Of a stretch of DNA of 64,000 bases, positions 9,022-18,025 are shown in pieces (the first letter of the stretch is position 1; each line of letters starts with the position of its first letter). The stretch comes from Granulicella sp. (GTDB lineage Bacteria; Acidobacteriota; Terriglobia; Terriglobales; Acidobacteriaceae). The DNA lies in the NCBI GenBank assembly GCA_025408425.1, contig JANXYX010000029.1, positions 1 through 64,000 of the forward strand, written 5' to 3'. The translations under genes were made by a program, and so were the position numbers. The notes under the pieces were generated by a model. The model searched no databases and had not been told where the DNA came from. It saw only the letters and a list, made by a program, of their open reading frames with translations.

Positions 9022-10116
9022 ATGAAGAAAAAACTACGCATCGGCATTCTCTTCGGCGGACGCTCCGGCGAGCACGAAGTCTCCCTCCTCTCCGCCGCCT
9101 CCATCCTCAAGGCCATCGACAAGCGCAAGTACGATGTCGTCCCCATCGGCATCACCAAATCCGGCCAGTGGCTCCCTCCCGAAGAAGCCCAGTCGCTCCT
9201 CGCTGGAAGCACGGCACCCATCCAGCTATCCGCCAGCTCCGACCTCGTCCAGCAATCCTCGCGCTTGACCCAGACTCTCGACGTAGTCTTCCCCGTCCTC
9301 CACGGAACCTTCGGCGAAGACGGTACCATCCAGGGCCTCTTCGAACTCGCCGACATCGCCTACGTAGGCTCCGGAGTCCTCGGCTCCGCCGCTGGCATGG
9401 ACAAAGACGTCATGAAGAAGCTCTTCGCCGCCTCCAACCTCCCCCAGACCCCCCACCTGGCCCTGCTCAGAAGTCAGTGGCAATCAACCCCCGCCCGCTG
9501 CATCAAACAGATCGAAGCCGCGCTGCAGTACCCGCTCTTCGTCAAACCCGCCAACGCCGGATCCTCCGTCGGCATCAGCAAGGTCCACGAGCGCTCCGAG
9601 CTAACCGACGCCATGGATCTCGCCGCCAGCTACGATCGCAAGCTCGTCATCGAGCAAGGCGTAGGCGGCCCAGGCGTCAAGCCTCGCGAACTCGAAGTTG
9701 CAGTCCTCGGCAACGACTCCCCCGAAGCCTCCGTCGTCGGCGAGATCGTCCCCGGCGCAGAGTTCTACGACTACGACGCCAAGTACCACTCCGACGACTC
9801 CATCCCCATCATCCCCGCCAAGCTCACCATCGCCGAATCCAAACAAATCCGCGCCATGGCCATCGAAGCCTTCCGCGCCTGCGACTGCTCCGGTCTCGCC
9901 CGCGTCGACTTCCTTATGGAACCCACCGCCAGAGGAAAAAAACCAGCGATCTACCTCAACGAGCTCAACACCATGCCCGGCTTCACCAGCATCTCCATGT
10001 ACCCCAAGCTCTGGAAAGCCACCGGCCTATCCTACAAACAACTCATCGACCGCCTCATCCAGCTAGCCCTCGAACGCCACCGCGAAAAACAACAAACCAC
10101 CTTCACCCGCACCTAA
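9022..10116 (+). CDS. ddl: D-alanine--D-alanine ligase
   Basis: The 364-residue enzyme joins two D-alanines with ATP in the cytoplasm for peptidoglycan precursor synthesis. The N-terminal signature LFGGRSGEHEVSLLSA, the ATP-grasp motif with KPANAGSSVGISKV (about 175-188), the metal-binding region RVDFLM and the C-terminal LNELNTMPGFTSISMYP are all intact. I place the start at MKKKLRIG (9022), which matches family N-termini; an in-frame ATG at 9001 adds seven residues and neither has a clear SD. The gene stands alone between a hairpin and a dispersed repeat. Confidence 0.95.
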   Translation: MKKKLRIGILFGGRSGEHEVSLLSAASILKAIDKRKYDVVPIGITKSGQWLPPEEAQSLLAGSTAPIQLSASSDLVQQSSRLTQTLDVVFPVLHGTFGEDGTIQGLFELADIAYVGSGVLGSAAGMDKDVMKKLFAASNLPQTPHLALLRSQWQSTPARCIKQIEAALQYPLFVKPANAGSSVGISKVHERSELTDAMDLAASYDRKLVIEQGVGGPGVKPRELEVAVLGNDSPEASVVGEIVPGAEFYDYDAKYHSDDSIPIIPAKLTIAESKQIRAMAIEAFRACDCSGLARVDFLMEPTARGKKPAIYLNELNTMPGFTSISMYPKLWKATGLSYKQLIDRLIQLALERHREKQQTTFTRT

Positions 10117-10146
10117 ACCCACCTGGACCAGACCCACCACAAACCC

Positions 10147-10202
10147 GGGTGCCCCATTCATGCAGCCTCATCGCATGAGTGGGCCTTCGCGCAGCGAACC
10201 GC
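10147..10202. repeat. Dispersed GGGTGCCCCATTCAT repeat
   Basis: GGGTGCCCCATTCATGC and GCATGAGTGGGC form an imperfect hairpin with a ~9-nt loop, followed by the GCGCAGCGAACCG tail. It sits between the convergent ends of ddl and the threonine deaminase gene and may double as a transcription boundary. Confidence 0.75.
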
Positions 10203-10230
10203 ACAAGCCCCGCCCAACCCACCTCACCCC

Positions 10231-11469
10231 CTAAACCACCCGCGAGTGCTTATACCCCTCAGCCGTAAGCGCAGCCAGCAACTCCGCCACCTGCTCCCGC
10301 CCGCGCGTCTCCATCGTAATGTCGATCACCGTATCCCCCAGGTTCACTCCGTAGTAAGCCCGGTTGTGCAGCGTATCCACAATGTTCGCGCGATGATTCG
10401 CAATCAGCCGCGTCAACTCAGCCAGTGCCCCTGGCTTGTCCAGCAGATGGATCCGCAAGCGGATCATCCTGCCATCCTGCACCAGGCCGCGCTCGATAAT
10501 CCGGCTCAGCAGTGTTACATCGATATTGCCGCCACACACCAGCACCGCCGTATGCGCCCCTGCCGGAATCACCGAAGTCTTCTTCTGCAGCAGAGCCGCC
10601 AGCGCCGTCGCTCCAGCCCCCTCTGCTAAGGTCTTCTCCCGCTCCAGCAGCACCAGGATCGACGAAGCGATCTCGTCTTCATCCACCGTCACAATCTCAT
10701 CCACATAACGCTCCACCATCGGGAACGTCACATCGCCAGCCCGCCGCACCGCGATACCATCCGCAATCGTCGTCGCCGGATCAATCGTCACCGGATGATG
10801 CGCCTCCACTGCTGCCAACATCGACGGCAGTCGCGAAGTCTGCACCCCCACCACCTTCACATGCGGCTTGGACTCCTTGATCGCGCACGCAATTCCGCCG
10901 ATCAACCCGCCACCGCCGATCGGCACAACCACCGCCTCCAGCTGCGGAATCTGCTCCAGCAGCTCCAGCCCGATCGTCCCCTGCCCTGCCATCACCACCG
11001 GATCATCAAACGGATGGATAAACGTCATCCCCGCCGCATCGCACAGCCGCATCGCCTCAAGATAGGCCTCGTCGTAGTTCGCCCCATGCAGCACCACCTC
11101 TGCGCCGAATCCCCGTGTCGCAGTCACCTTTACCAGCGGAGTCGCCAGCGGCATCACAATCAGCGACTTAATCCCACGCGCCGTCGCATGGTAAGCCACA
11201 CCCTGCGCATGATTCCCTGCGCTCGCCGCCACCACACCCCGCACCGCCTGCTCGTCCGTCAACATCGCGATCCGGTTCAGCGCCCCGCGCTCTTTGAAGC
11301 TCCCCGTCATCTGCAGGTTCTCAAGCTTCAGATACACCTGCTGGCCCGTCAGAGCGGACAGCATCTGCGAGTGTGGACAAGGTGAATAGTAGATAGAGCC
11401 ACGCAGCCGCTCCCGCGCGGCCAACACATCCGCCAATTTGATGGCGCAAGAAGATTCGGTCAATGACAT
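10231..11469 (-). CDS. ilvA: Threonine ammonia-lyase with C-terminal ACT domain
   Basis: The 412-residue PLP enzyme deaminates threonine to 2-oxobutanoate, the first step to isoleucine. The PLP lysine is in GSFKERGA (about 58-65), the phosphate-binding glycine loop is VPIGGGGLIGG (about 183-193), and a single ACT domain follows (about 330-410, LRIHLLDKPGALAELTRLI). One ACT domain and ~410 residues match the TdcB-like/short IlvA group rather than the ~510-residue enzyme with two ACT-like domains. I chose MSLTESSCAI at 11469; the frame is open to 11595 but those residues are not family-like. It is divergent from the MFS gene at 11605. Confidence 0.9.
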   Translation of the reverse strand: MSLTESSCAIKLADVLAARERLRGSIYYSPCPHSQMLSALTGQQVYLKLENLQMTGSFKERGALNRIAMLTDEQAVRGVVAASAGNHAQGVAYHATARGIKSLIVMPLATPLVKVTATRGFGAEVVLHGANYDEAYLEAMRLCDAAGMTFIHPFDDPVVMAGQGTIGLELLEQIPQLEAVVVPIGGGGLIGGIACAIKESKPHVKVVGVQTSRLPSMLAAVEAHHPVTIDPATTIADGIAVRRAGDVTFPMVERYVDEIVTVDEDEIASSILVLLEREKTLAEGAGATALAALLQKKTSVIPAGAHTAVLVCGGNIDVTLLSRIIERGLVQDGRMIRLRIHLLDKPGALAELTRLIANHRANIVDTLHNRAYYGVNLGDTVIDITMETRGREQVAELLAALTAEGYKHSRVV

Positions 11470-11604
11470 CGTGCTCTTAGAGTAACGAAAACTCGCCTCC
11501 CCGTGCATCAAATCCCCCACCACCTGATTTGACACTCGATATGCCGCGCCGAGAAACCTTCTATTTGCAACGTCTCCCCCCTGATACTCTAGCAATCAGG
11601 ATAG

Positions 11605-13203
11605 ATGCCAACCGAGGAACACATAGAGGAGGTATGGGTACCCCGGTATAACCCTTGGGCCATCGCTCTCACCGTCACCCTCGCGACCTTCATGGAGGTT
11701 CTAGACACCTCCATCGCCAACGTCGCCCTCCCGCACATCGCTGGCTCCCTCGGCGCATCGCAGGACGAAGCCACTTGGGTCCTCACCTCCTACCTCGTCT
11801 CCAGCGCCATCGTCCTCCCCATCTCTGGTTGGATCTCCAATCGCATCGGCCGCAAGCGCTTCTACATGATCTGCGTCGCCCTCTTCACCCTCTGCTCGCT
11901 CCTCTGCGGCATCGCCCCCACCCTGCCTATCCTCATCATCGCCCGCATCCTCCAGGGCATCGGCGGCGGTGGTCTCGCACCCAGCGAGCAGGCTATCCTT
12001 GCCGACACCTTCCCCGTCGAAAAACGCGGTCAGGCCTTCGCCCTGTACGGCATGGCCGTCGTCGTCGCCCCTGCCATCGGCCCCACCCTCGGCGGCTGGA
12101 TCACCGACAACTTCAACTGGCATTGGATCTTCTTTATCAACCTGCCCATTGGCGTCATCTCCCTCTGGCTCTCCAACCGCATGGTCGAAGACCCACCGCA
12201 CATCACGGCCCGCAAGCTCGAAAGATCTCCCGTCGACTTCCTCGGTCTCGGCCTCATCGCCAGTGGCGTAGGTTGCCTCGAATTCTTCCTCGACAAGGGT
12301 CAGGAAAAAGACTGGTTCAGCGATCCCACCATGACAGTCGTCGCAGCGCTCGCCGCAGTCCTCCTCATCACCTTCGTATTCTGGGAGTGGCAGCACCCCG
12401 ATCCCATCGTCGACCTCAAGCTGCTCAAGAACCGCAACTTCGGAACAGCCGTCTTTCTCCAGCTCATCCTCGGCATGGTCCTCTTCGGCAGCACCGTCCT
12501 CATTCCCCAGTACCTACAGACCCTCCTCGGCTACTCCGCTGAACGCGCCGGAATGGTCCTCTCCCCCGCCGGCTTCGCCATGATGTTCCTCATGATCGTC
12601 GCTGGCAAAAGCCTCGGTAAAATCGATCCCCGCCTGCTCGTCACACTCGGCTACATCGCCACCGCCGCAGGCCTCTACAACCTCACTCGCCTCTCGCTCG
12701 ATACCAGCTTCGGAACCGTCACCCTCTGGCGCATGCTCCAGGTCGTCGGCCTGCCCTTCATCTTTATCCCCATCAGCACCCTCAACTACGTTGGAGTGCC
12801 CCGCTCGAAATCCAATCAGATCTCCAGCCTCTCCAACTTCGCCCGCAACCTCGGCGGCAGCGCCGGAACCGCGCTCCTCACCACCTTCTTGGCCCGCACC
12901 GCCCAGACCCATCAGACCCAGCTCGCCGCCAACGTCATCCCCGGAAGCGTCCCCTATCAGCGCTACATCGGCGCAATCACCGAGATGCTCCGCTCCACCG
13001 GAATGGGTGCCGCCCAGGCCAGTCAGATGGCAGTCGGCATGGCCTACCGCGAGATGCTACGCCAGTCCGCCATGCTGAGTTACAAGAATGCATTTGCACT
13101 GCTGTCAGGCATCATCTTCTGCCTCGCCCCACTGCCATTCATCATGCGCCTTCCCACCAAGGCCGCAGTTGCGCTACCACCCGAAGAGGTCATGGGTCAC
13201 TAA
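11605..13203 (+). CDS. DHA2-family (EmrB/QacA) MFS drug exporter
   Basis: The 532-residue protein has 14 predicted membrane helices. The DHA2 signatures are present: TFMEVLDTSIANVALPHIAG in helix 1, RIGRKRFY in loop 2-3 and GGGLAPSEQAILADTFP in helix 4. It should be an inner-membrane proton antiporter for drugs or other amphiphiles. EmrB-type exporters usually work with a membrane-fusion protein (EmrA) and TolC; neither partner is adjacent. It ends 17 bp from the convergent tyrA. The ATG at 11605 is preceded by CAGGAT, a weak SD. Confidence 0.92.
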   Translation: MPTEEHIEEVWVPRYNPWAIALTVTLATFMEVLDTSIANVALPHIAGSLGASQDEATWVLTSYLVSSAIVLPISGWISNRIGRKRFYMICVALFTLCSLLCGIAPTLPILIIARILQGIGGGGLAPSEQAILADTFPVEKRGQAFALYGMAVVVAPAIGPTLGGWITDNFNWHWIFFINLPIGVISLWLSNRMVEDPPHITARKLERSPVDFLGLGLIASGVGCLEFFLDKGQEKDWFSDPTMTVVAALAAVLLITFVFWEWQHPDPIVDLKLLKNRNFGTAVFLQLILGMVLFGSTVLIPQYLQTLLGYSAERAGMVLSPAGFAMMFLMIVAGKSLGKIDPRLLVTLGYIATAAGLYNLTRLSLDTSFGTVTLWRMLQVVGLPFIFIPISTLNYVGVPRSKSNQISSLSNFARNLGGSAGTALLTTFLARTAQTHQTQLAANVIPGSVPYQRYIGAITEMLRSTGMGAAQASQMAVGMAYREMLRQSAMLSYKNAFALLSGIIFCLAPLPFIMRLPTKAAVALPPEEVMGH

Positions 13204-13220
13204 CCAGCCTGCAAGGTTGT

Positions 13221-14081
13221 TTAGGTGTGACGGGCGCGAAACTTGTTCGCCAGCGCAAACTCATCACGCAGCTCAGGCGTCTTCAGGTTCTCGCGCACAT
13301 GCGCTAGCCTCTGCTCTAACGCCAGCAGCGTATCCGCAATCGCTTGCGTGTTCGTCATCGCCACATCGCGCCACATACTATAGGGACTCGCTCCCAGCCG
13401 CGTCGTCTCCCGAAGCGCCCGTCCGCCAATCTCTGCAATCTCAGGAGCGTCGCCAAACTTATCCTCCAGCAACGCTGCCAGTGCCGTCGACAGCATCTGC
13501 GGAAGGTGGCTCACCCAGGCACACAACTCGTCATGCCGCGCAGCATCCAGGTCCAGCGTCCGCGCACCAAACTTCCCCACCCACTCGCGCCACTCCAGTT
13601 CTAGTGGCGTGGCATTCTCGGCGATCGGGGTAAACAGCCACATCGCCCGCACAAACAAAAAGGCTTCCGCCTGTTTCGCACCGCCAGACTCCTTACCCGC
13701 CATCGGATGCCCCGGCAAAAACCTCGCTGTCGTCGGCTTGTTAAACAGCTCCCGCGCCAGCTGCGCAATCTCCAGCTTCGTGCTTCCCACATCTGTCACC
13801 AACTGGTGTGGCCCCAGCATTGGAGACAGCTTCTGCATCCAGTCTTTGATCGCCAGTACCGGCACCGCCAGCACCACCACATCCGCGTCGCGAACCCCGA
13901 TCCGCTCGCCAAATTGGTTGAACTGTTCCTCATTGATCGCGCCACGGTTCACGGCAGCAAGATACTCCGGACGACTCGCATCAACACCATTGATGTCGCC
14001 TTCAAATCCAGCCGCACGCAGGGCAAGGCCGATCGACGATCCGATCAGCCCTGTCCCAATAATGGTGATGCGTTCAATCAT
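13221..14081 (-). CDS. tyrA: Prephenate dehydrogenase
   Basis: The 286-residue enzyme oxidatively decarboxylates prephenate to 4-hydroxyphenylpyruvate for tyrosine. The NAD(P)-binding motif ITIIGTGLIGSSIGLAL is at 5-21, the mid-region has VLAVPVLAI and TDVGSTK, and the prephenate-binding stretch has LPGHPMAGKE. There is no ACT domain or fused chorismate mutase, so feedback control must lie elsewhere. It is the last gene of the aromatic operon; its start is 3 bp from the stop of the DAHP synthase gene, so the two are likely translationally coupled. Confidence 0.95.
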   Translation of the reverse strand: MIERITIIGTGLIGSSIGLALRAAGFEGDINGVDASRPEYLAAVNRGAINEEQFNQFGERIGVRDADVVVLAVPVLAIKDWMQKLSPMLGPHQLVTDVGSTKLEIAQLARELFNKPTTARFLPGHPMAGKESGGAKQAEAFLFVRAMWLFTPIAENATPLELEWREWVGKFGARTLDLDAARHDELCAWVSHLPQMLSTALAALLEDKFGDAPEIAEIGGRALRETTRLGASPYSMWRDVAMTNTQAIADTLLALEQRLAHVRENLKTPELRDEFALANKFRARHT

Positions 14082-14084
14082 CGC

Positions 14085-15104
14085 CTACGCAACCGTCCGC
14101 TCAACCACCGGAGCCAGCAGGCGCAACTTCGCGATCAAATCCTGTAACTGTTGTGGATACAGACTCTGCGCACCATCGCTCATCGCCTTATCCGGATTCG
14201 GATGCATCTCCATCAGCAACCCATCCGCGCCTGCAGCAACGCTGGCCAACGCCATCGGTGCAACCATGTCGCGGATCCCGATGCCATGCGAAGGATCGGC
14301 AAACACCGGAAGATGGGTCAGCTTCTTCAGCACGGGAATCGCAGAAATATCCATCGTGTTGCGGGTGTACGTCTCATACGTCCGGATGCCGCGCTCGCAC
14401 AGGATCAGGTCGTAGTTGCCGCCAGACAGAATGTACTCTGCGCTCAACAGCACCTCTTCAATCGTCGCCGAAATCCCGCGCTTCATCAGCACTGGCTTCC
14501 GAACATGCCCCAGCTCCCGCAGAAGGTTGAAGTTCTGCATATTCCGGGCGCCAACCTGGAAGCAATCGATATACGGCAGCATCAACTCGATCTGCGAAAT
14601 CTCCATCACTTCCGTAATCACCAGCAGTCCGGTCGCGTCGCTCACCTCGCGCAGCAGCTTCAATCCCTCCAGCCCCATGCCCTGGAAGCTGTACGGCGAA
14701 CTCCGCGGCTTGAAGGCGCCACCACGCAGAAACTGCGCTCCTGCAGCCTTCACAATCTTTGCGCTGGTCAGAATCTGCTCCCGCGACTCGACCGAGCACG
14801 GTCCAGCCATAATGGTGATCTCCTGGCCGCCAACCACCACGCCATTCGGGAACGTAATCTTCGTTCCCTCCGGACGGAAGCTCCGCCCAGCCAGCTTGTA
14901 TGGGGAAGATATCCGGTACGCGTCATGCACGCCCGGAAGAACCTTGAACTCCGCAACCTCAAAGTGGTCCGGCGTGCCCACGCCCGCAAGGATCGTCTGC
15001 GATGCGCCAGTTGTACGGTGAACGTTGAACCCGAGCTCAACCATCCGCTCGATTACCTGCTGTATGTTCTCTTCAGTTGCTATGCCCTGCATCGCGACGA
15101 TCAT
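14085..15104 (-). CDS. aroF: 3-deoxy-7-phosphoheptulonate (DAHP) synthase, type I-beta
   Basis: The 339-residue enzyme condenses phosphoenolpyruvate and erythrose 4-phosphate, committing carbon to the shikimate pathway. The first ~70 residues form the ferredoxin-like regulatory domain seen in Thermotoga-type enzymes; the barrel follows, with MAGPCSVES (about 99-107), RGGAFKPRSSPYSFQG (about 126-141), the LMKRG loop and the C-terminal metal-binding DPSHGIG. The N-terminal domain is where Tyr or Phe feedback inhibition acts in relatives. It lies between the chorismate mutase gene and tyrA in the operon. Confidence 0.95.
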   Translation of the reverse strand: MIVAMQGIATEENIQQVIERMVELGFNVHRTTGASQTILAGVGTPDHFEVAEFKVLPGVHDAYRISSPYKLAGRSFRPEGTKITFPNGVVVGGQEITIMAGPCSVESREQILTSAKIVKAAGAQFLRGGAFKPRSSPYSFQGMGLEGLKLLREVSDATGLLVITEVMEISQIELMLPYIDCFQVGARNMQNFNLLRELGHVRKPVLMKRGISATIEEVLLSAEYILSGGNYDLILCERGIRTYETYTRNTMDISAIPVLKKLTHLPVFADPSHGIGIRDMVAPMALASVAAGADGLLMEMHPNPDKAMSDGAQSLYPQQLQDLIAKLRLLAPVVERTVA

Positions 15105-15192
15105 GATATTTGCTTCACTCTCTCTATTCGTAACTCAATTCAACACAAATAAATTCGTTGTCCAACCTACTGCCAACTACCTGCTGCACAAA

Positions 15193-15456
15193 CTAAACAT
15201 CTCGACGCTGCAACGTCCGCATTACATCCACAATGCGCTCGTACACATGCAAAATCTCCGCATCGGCAAGAGGCCCGGGATTGACCTTGCGAATATGCTC
15301 AAACACTGCCTGCTCACGCTTCGGCTCATACACCGGAAGCTCTGAGGTCCGCTTAAGCTCTCCAATCGCCCGTGCTGCCTCCGCACGCTGGCTGATAAGC
15401 CGAACAATCTGCTCATCCAACGCATCGATCTTGTCCCGCCAGTCGCTGATCTCCAT
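15193..15456 (-). CDS. AroQ-type chorismate mutase
   Basis: The 87-residue all-helical protein fits monofunctional AroQ chorismate mutase, which converts chorismate to prephenate. The signature is WRDKIDALDEQIVRLISQRA (about 6-25) followed by YEPKREQAVFEHI; the catalytic Arg and Lys positions of the family are present. It sits between trpA and the DAHP synthase gene. In bacteria with type I-beta DAHP synthase the mutase often forms a complex with, and feedback-controls, that enzyme; this is inference from neighbourhood. Confidence 0.92.
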   Translation of the reverse strand: MEISDWRDKIDALDEQIVRLISQRAEAARAIGELKRTSELPVYEPKREQAVFEHIRKVNPGPLADAEILHVYERIVDVMRTLQRRDV

Positions 15457-15568
15457 ACCCTAACCTCGTTTTGCGCTCCGTCCATCGCCACCGGATCCGT
15501 CATGGCGCAATCCAACGTGCAGGCATAATCATAACCGCCCACCCTGCCTGCGCCACTCCCGATCACTC

Positions 15569-16330
15569 TCATACCCGCAGCCCTGCAACGAACTGCCCAA
15601 CCGCTGCAGCCGCCTCTTCTGCGGGCGTCTTCTCAATCAAGGCCACCAGCGCACTGCCGATAATTGCCGCATCCGCAAACTCACCAACCGCCTTCACATG
15701 CTCCGCATTCGAGATCCCGAATCCCACCGCAATGGGTAGCTTCGTAAACTGCCGCAACCGCGCCACCAGCTCCGAAGCATCGCCTGCAACCTTCTGCTGC
15801 GTCCCCGTAATTCCTACCCGCGAGATCGCGTACACAAAGCCCTGAGAGTTCGCCGCAATCGCCTTCAACCGGGCATCCGGACTCGTCGGAGCCGCCAGAA
15901 AGATCGGTGCCAGCTTATGCGCACGCATCGACTCCAGATACTCTCCAGCCTCTTCCACAATCATGTCCGTCAGCAGCACTCCATCCGCGCCAGCCTCAGC
16001 CGCCGCAGCACAAAACTTCTCCATCCCCATCCGAACCACAGGGTTCAGATACGAGAACAACACCAGTCCCGCCGACGGTCGCGCAGCGCGCAATTCCTTC
16101 ATCAGCCCCAGCACATCCGTCAGCCGAATCCCCCGCGCAACAGCCCGCTCACTCGCCCGCTGAATCACCGGTCCATCCGCCAGCGGATCGCTGAACGGCA
16201 CACCCAACTCAATCACGTCCGCGCCGTTATCAATCGCTGCCAACGCAATATCCCGAGTCGTTGCCAGATCCGGATCACCCGCCGTCAGATAAGCAACGAT
16301 TCCCGGCTTCGTTTCAAATTTAATCGCCAT
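15569..16330 (-). CDS. trpA: Tryptophan synthase alpha subunit
   Basis: The 253-residue TIM-barrel subunit cleaves indole-3-glycerol phosphate and passes indole to TrpB. The catalytic residues are in the motifs [19 protein letters not shown] (Glu and Asp) and DGVLLTDM; the phosphate loops [10 protein letters not shown] and IIGSALV are intact. Its start overlaps the trpB stop by 11 bp, so translation is coupled. It is slightly shorter than E. coli TrpA (268) but has all motifs. Confidence 0.97.
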   Translation of the reverse strand: MAIKFETKPGIVAYLTAGDPDLATTRDIALAAIDNGADVIELGVPFSDPLADGPVIQRASERAVARGIRLTDVLGLMKELRAARPSAGLVLFSYLNPVVRMGMEKFCAAAAEAGADGVLLTDMIVEEAGEYLESMRAHKLAPIFLAAPTSPDARLKAIAANSQGFVYAISRVGITGTQQKVAGDASELVARLRQFTKLPIAVGFGISNAEHVKAVGEFADAAIIGSALVALIEKTPAEEAAAAVGQFVAGLRV

Positions 16331-17558
16331 GCGCCAGCGCTCCCTTAAGGTTCAGCTCTCGCGCCAGAATCCCCATGTCTTTATCACCCCGTCCTGACAA
16401 ATTCACCATCAACACATCCGTCTTCGCCATCGTCGGAGCCAGTCGTATCGCCTCTGCCACCGCATGCGCACTCTCCAGCGCTGGCAGTATTCCTTCCGTC
16501 CGCGCCAGCGTTACCGTGGCCTGCAGCGCATCCGCATCCGAGCACGAAACATACGTCGCCCGTCCAGAGTCATGCAACATCGCATGCTCCGGTCCCACAC
16601 TCGCATAGTCCAGCCCTGCACTCACGCTGTGCGTGCTCGAAATCTGTCCCGCATCATCCTGCAGCACGTAGCTATAGGTCCCCTGCAGCACTCCCGGAAC
16701 ACCGCCGCCTAACTTCTGAAACCGCGCCGCATGCTCGCCCAGCGCCGTCCCCCGCCCGCCCGCTTCTACGCCAATCAGCTGAACATTCGCATCCGGCAGA
16801 AACTCATAGAACGCGCCAATTGCATTCGATCCGCCGCCCACGCAAGCCACAATCGCAGCTGGCAGCTTCCCTTCCTGCTCCAGCACCTGCAATCTCGCCT
16901 CTTTACCAATCACCCGATGGAAGTTCCGCACCATCGTCGGGTAAGGATGCGCTCCCAGCGCACTCCCCAGAATGTAGTAACTCGTCCGCACATTCGTCAC
17001 CCAGTCCCGCATCGCCTCGGAGATCGCGTCCTTCAGCGTCGCACTCCCCCCGGAAACCCCACGAACCTCAGCACCCAGCAACCGCATCCGGTAGACATTC
17101 AGCTCCTGCCGCCGCATGTCCTCGTCGCCCATATAGATCACGCAATCCATGCCGAACAGCGCGCACACCGTAGCGGTCGCCACCCCATGCTGCCCTGCGC
17201 CCGTCTCCGCGATAATCCGCTGCTTCCCCATTCGACGAGCCAGCAATCCCTGCCCCAGAGCATTGTTGATCTTGTGCGCTCCCGTATGCAGCAGGTCTTC
17301 CCGCTTCAGATAGATCTTCGCCCCACCCAACTGCTCGCTCAGCCGTTTCGCAAAGTACAGCGGAGTAGGTCGTCCGCAGTAGTGATGCAGCAGCCCATCC
17401 AGCTCCGCATGAAACGCAGGATCAGCATCAGCCACCGCATACGCGGCCTCCAGCTCCTCCAGCGCGGCCATCAGCGTCTCTGGCACATACCGCCCGCCGT
17501 ACGCGCCAAACCGCCCCGCCACCCCAGTCACCGGATTCACTACTGTCGCTGCACTCAT
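16320..17558 (-). CDS. trpB: Tryptophan synthase beta subunit
   Basis: The 412-residue PLP enzyme condenses indole and serine to tryptophan. The signature [20 protein letters not shown] contains the PLP lysine, [10 protein letters not shown] and the phosphate loop GGGSNAIG follow, and the C-terminus has [12 protein letters not shown] start it at MSAATVV (17558), which has a GAGGAG SD at about 17564-17569; the longer frame from 17579 lies on the SD. It is the first structural gene of the aromatic operon, directly after the attenuator. Confidence 0.96.
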   Translation of the reverse strand: MSAATVVNPVTGVAGRFGAYGGRYVPETLMAALEELEAAYAVADADPAFHAELDGLLHHYCGRPTPLYFAKRLSEQLGGAKIYLKREDLLHTGAHKINNALGQGLLARRMGKQRIIAETGAGQHGVATATVCALFGMDCVIYMGDEDMRRQELNVYRMRLLGAEVRGVSGGSATLKDAISEAMRDWVTNVRTSYYILGSALGAHPYPTMVRNFHRVIGKEARLQVLEQEGKLPAAIVACVGGGSNAIGAFYEFLPDANVQLIGVEAGGRGTALGEHAARFQKLGGGVPGVLQGTYSYVLQDDAGQISSTHSVSAGLDYASVGPEHAMLHDSGRATYVSCSDADALQATVTLARTEGILPALESAHAVAEAIRLAPTMAKTDVLMVNLSGRGDKDMGILARELNLKGALAHGD

Positions 17559-17596
17559 TCGCTTCTCCTCAAAATCCATGCCTTACACAAGACAAA

Positions 17597-17621
17597 AGCC
17601 GCGACAGGTTAGGTCGCGGCT
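17597..17621 (-). terminator. Attenuator terminator upstream of trpB
   Basis: On the minus strand AGCCGCGAC and GTCGCGGCT form a perfect 9-bp GC-rich stem with a 7-nt loop, followed by TTTTGTCTTG. It lies between the aromatic leader ORF (17670-17741) and trpB, about 50 nt after the leader stop, which is where a transcription attenuator belongs. Its 5' arm (GCCGC) can instead pair with GCGGC at 17683-17687 in the 3' arm of the leader hairpin. Confidence 0.75.
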
Positions 17622-17669
17622 CGTGTGGATATCGAATCAACTGAAATCTCAGCTATCTCTCAGATGAAC

Positions 17670-17741
17670 CTACTCCGCCGATGCCGCTACCGTGTCCCAG
17701 TAGCGGAAAGTAAACCAAAATCGGCTGGAGAAAGTCGTCAT
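17670..17741 (-). CDS. Aromatic leader peptide of the trpB operon (23 aa)
   Basis: This short ORF is too small for standard gene calling. ATG at 17741, TAG at 17672-17670, 23 residues, with FWFTFRYW in the middle: Phe at 4, 8, 10 and 12, Trp at 9 and 15, Tyr at 14. Seven of residues 4-15 are aromatic. Codons 13-19 form a hairpin, CCGCTAC/GTAGCGG (17700-17706 with 17684-17690), that contains the Tyr-Trp codons; the terminator follows. A ribosome stalled for charged Phe, Tyr or Trp tRNA would block this hairpin and free its 3' arm. The SD (GAAAG, about 9 nt upstream) is weak. The ORF and hairpins are seen; the regulatory role is inferred. Confidence 0.75.
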   Translation of the reverse strand: MTTFSSRFWFTFRYWDTVAASAE

Positions 17742-17847
17742 CTTGCTTTCAAAGATACACGCTACATCCATCCGCTGCAACCTCCACCCCAACACCCACT
17801 CCGCATCTCGCCCATTCACATCCTTGAAATATATGTGTCATATAGGA

Positions 17848-17875
17848 TACATAGCGTCAGATTTCAGCATCTCAA
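17848..17875 (-). promoter_or_regulatory. Candidate promoter of the aromatic operon
   Basis: On the minus strand TTGAGA (17875-17870) and TATGTA (17853-17848) are separated by 16 nt. Transcription would begin near 17841, about 100 nt before the leader ORF. The AT-rich stretch 17826-17855 is the only promoter-like sequence in the 17742-18025 gap and may also serve the divergent Crp-family gene. Confidence 0.35.
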
Positions 17876-18025
17876 CAACTGTAAGCTCAGTTACGATTCC
17901 GTCAAATGCCCACGCATTCAACGGCAAAACGCAGCCGTCGGGATCAAATCTCCCTGACTCATGTAACTCAATCGTCCTCTGCGGAACTTCCCCGGCATTA
18001 CCGCATCCGGCAAGCGACCATTCCA

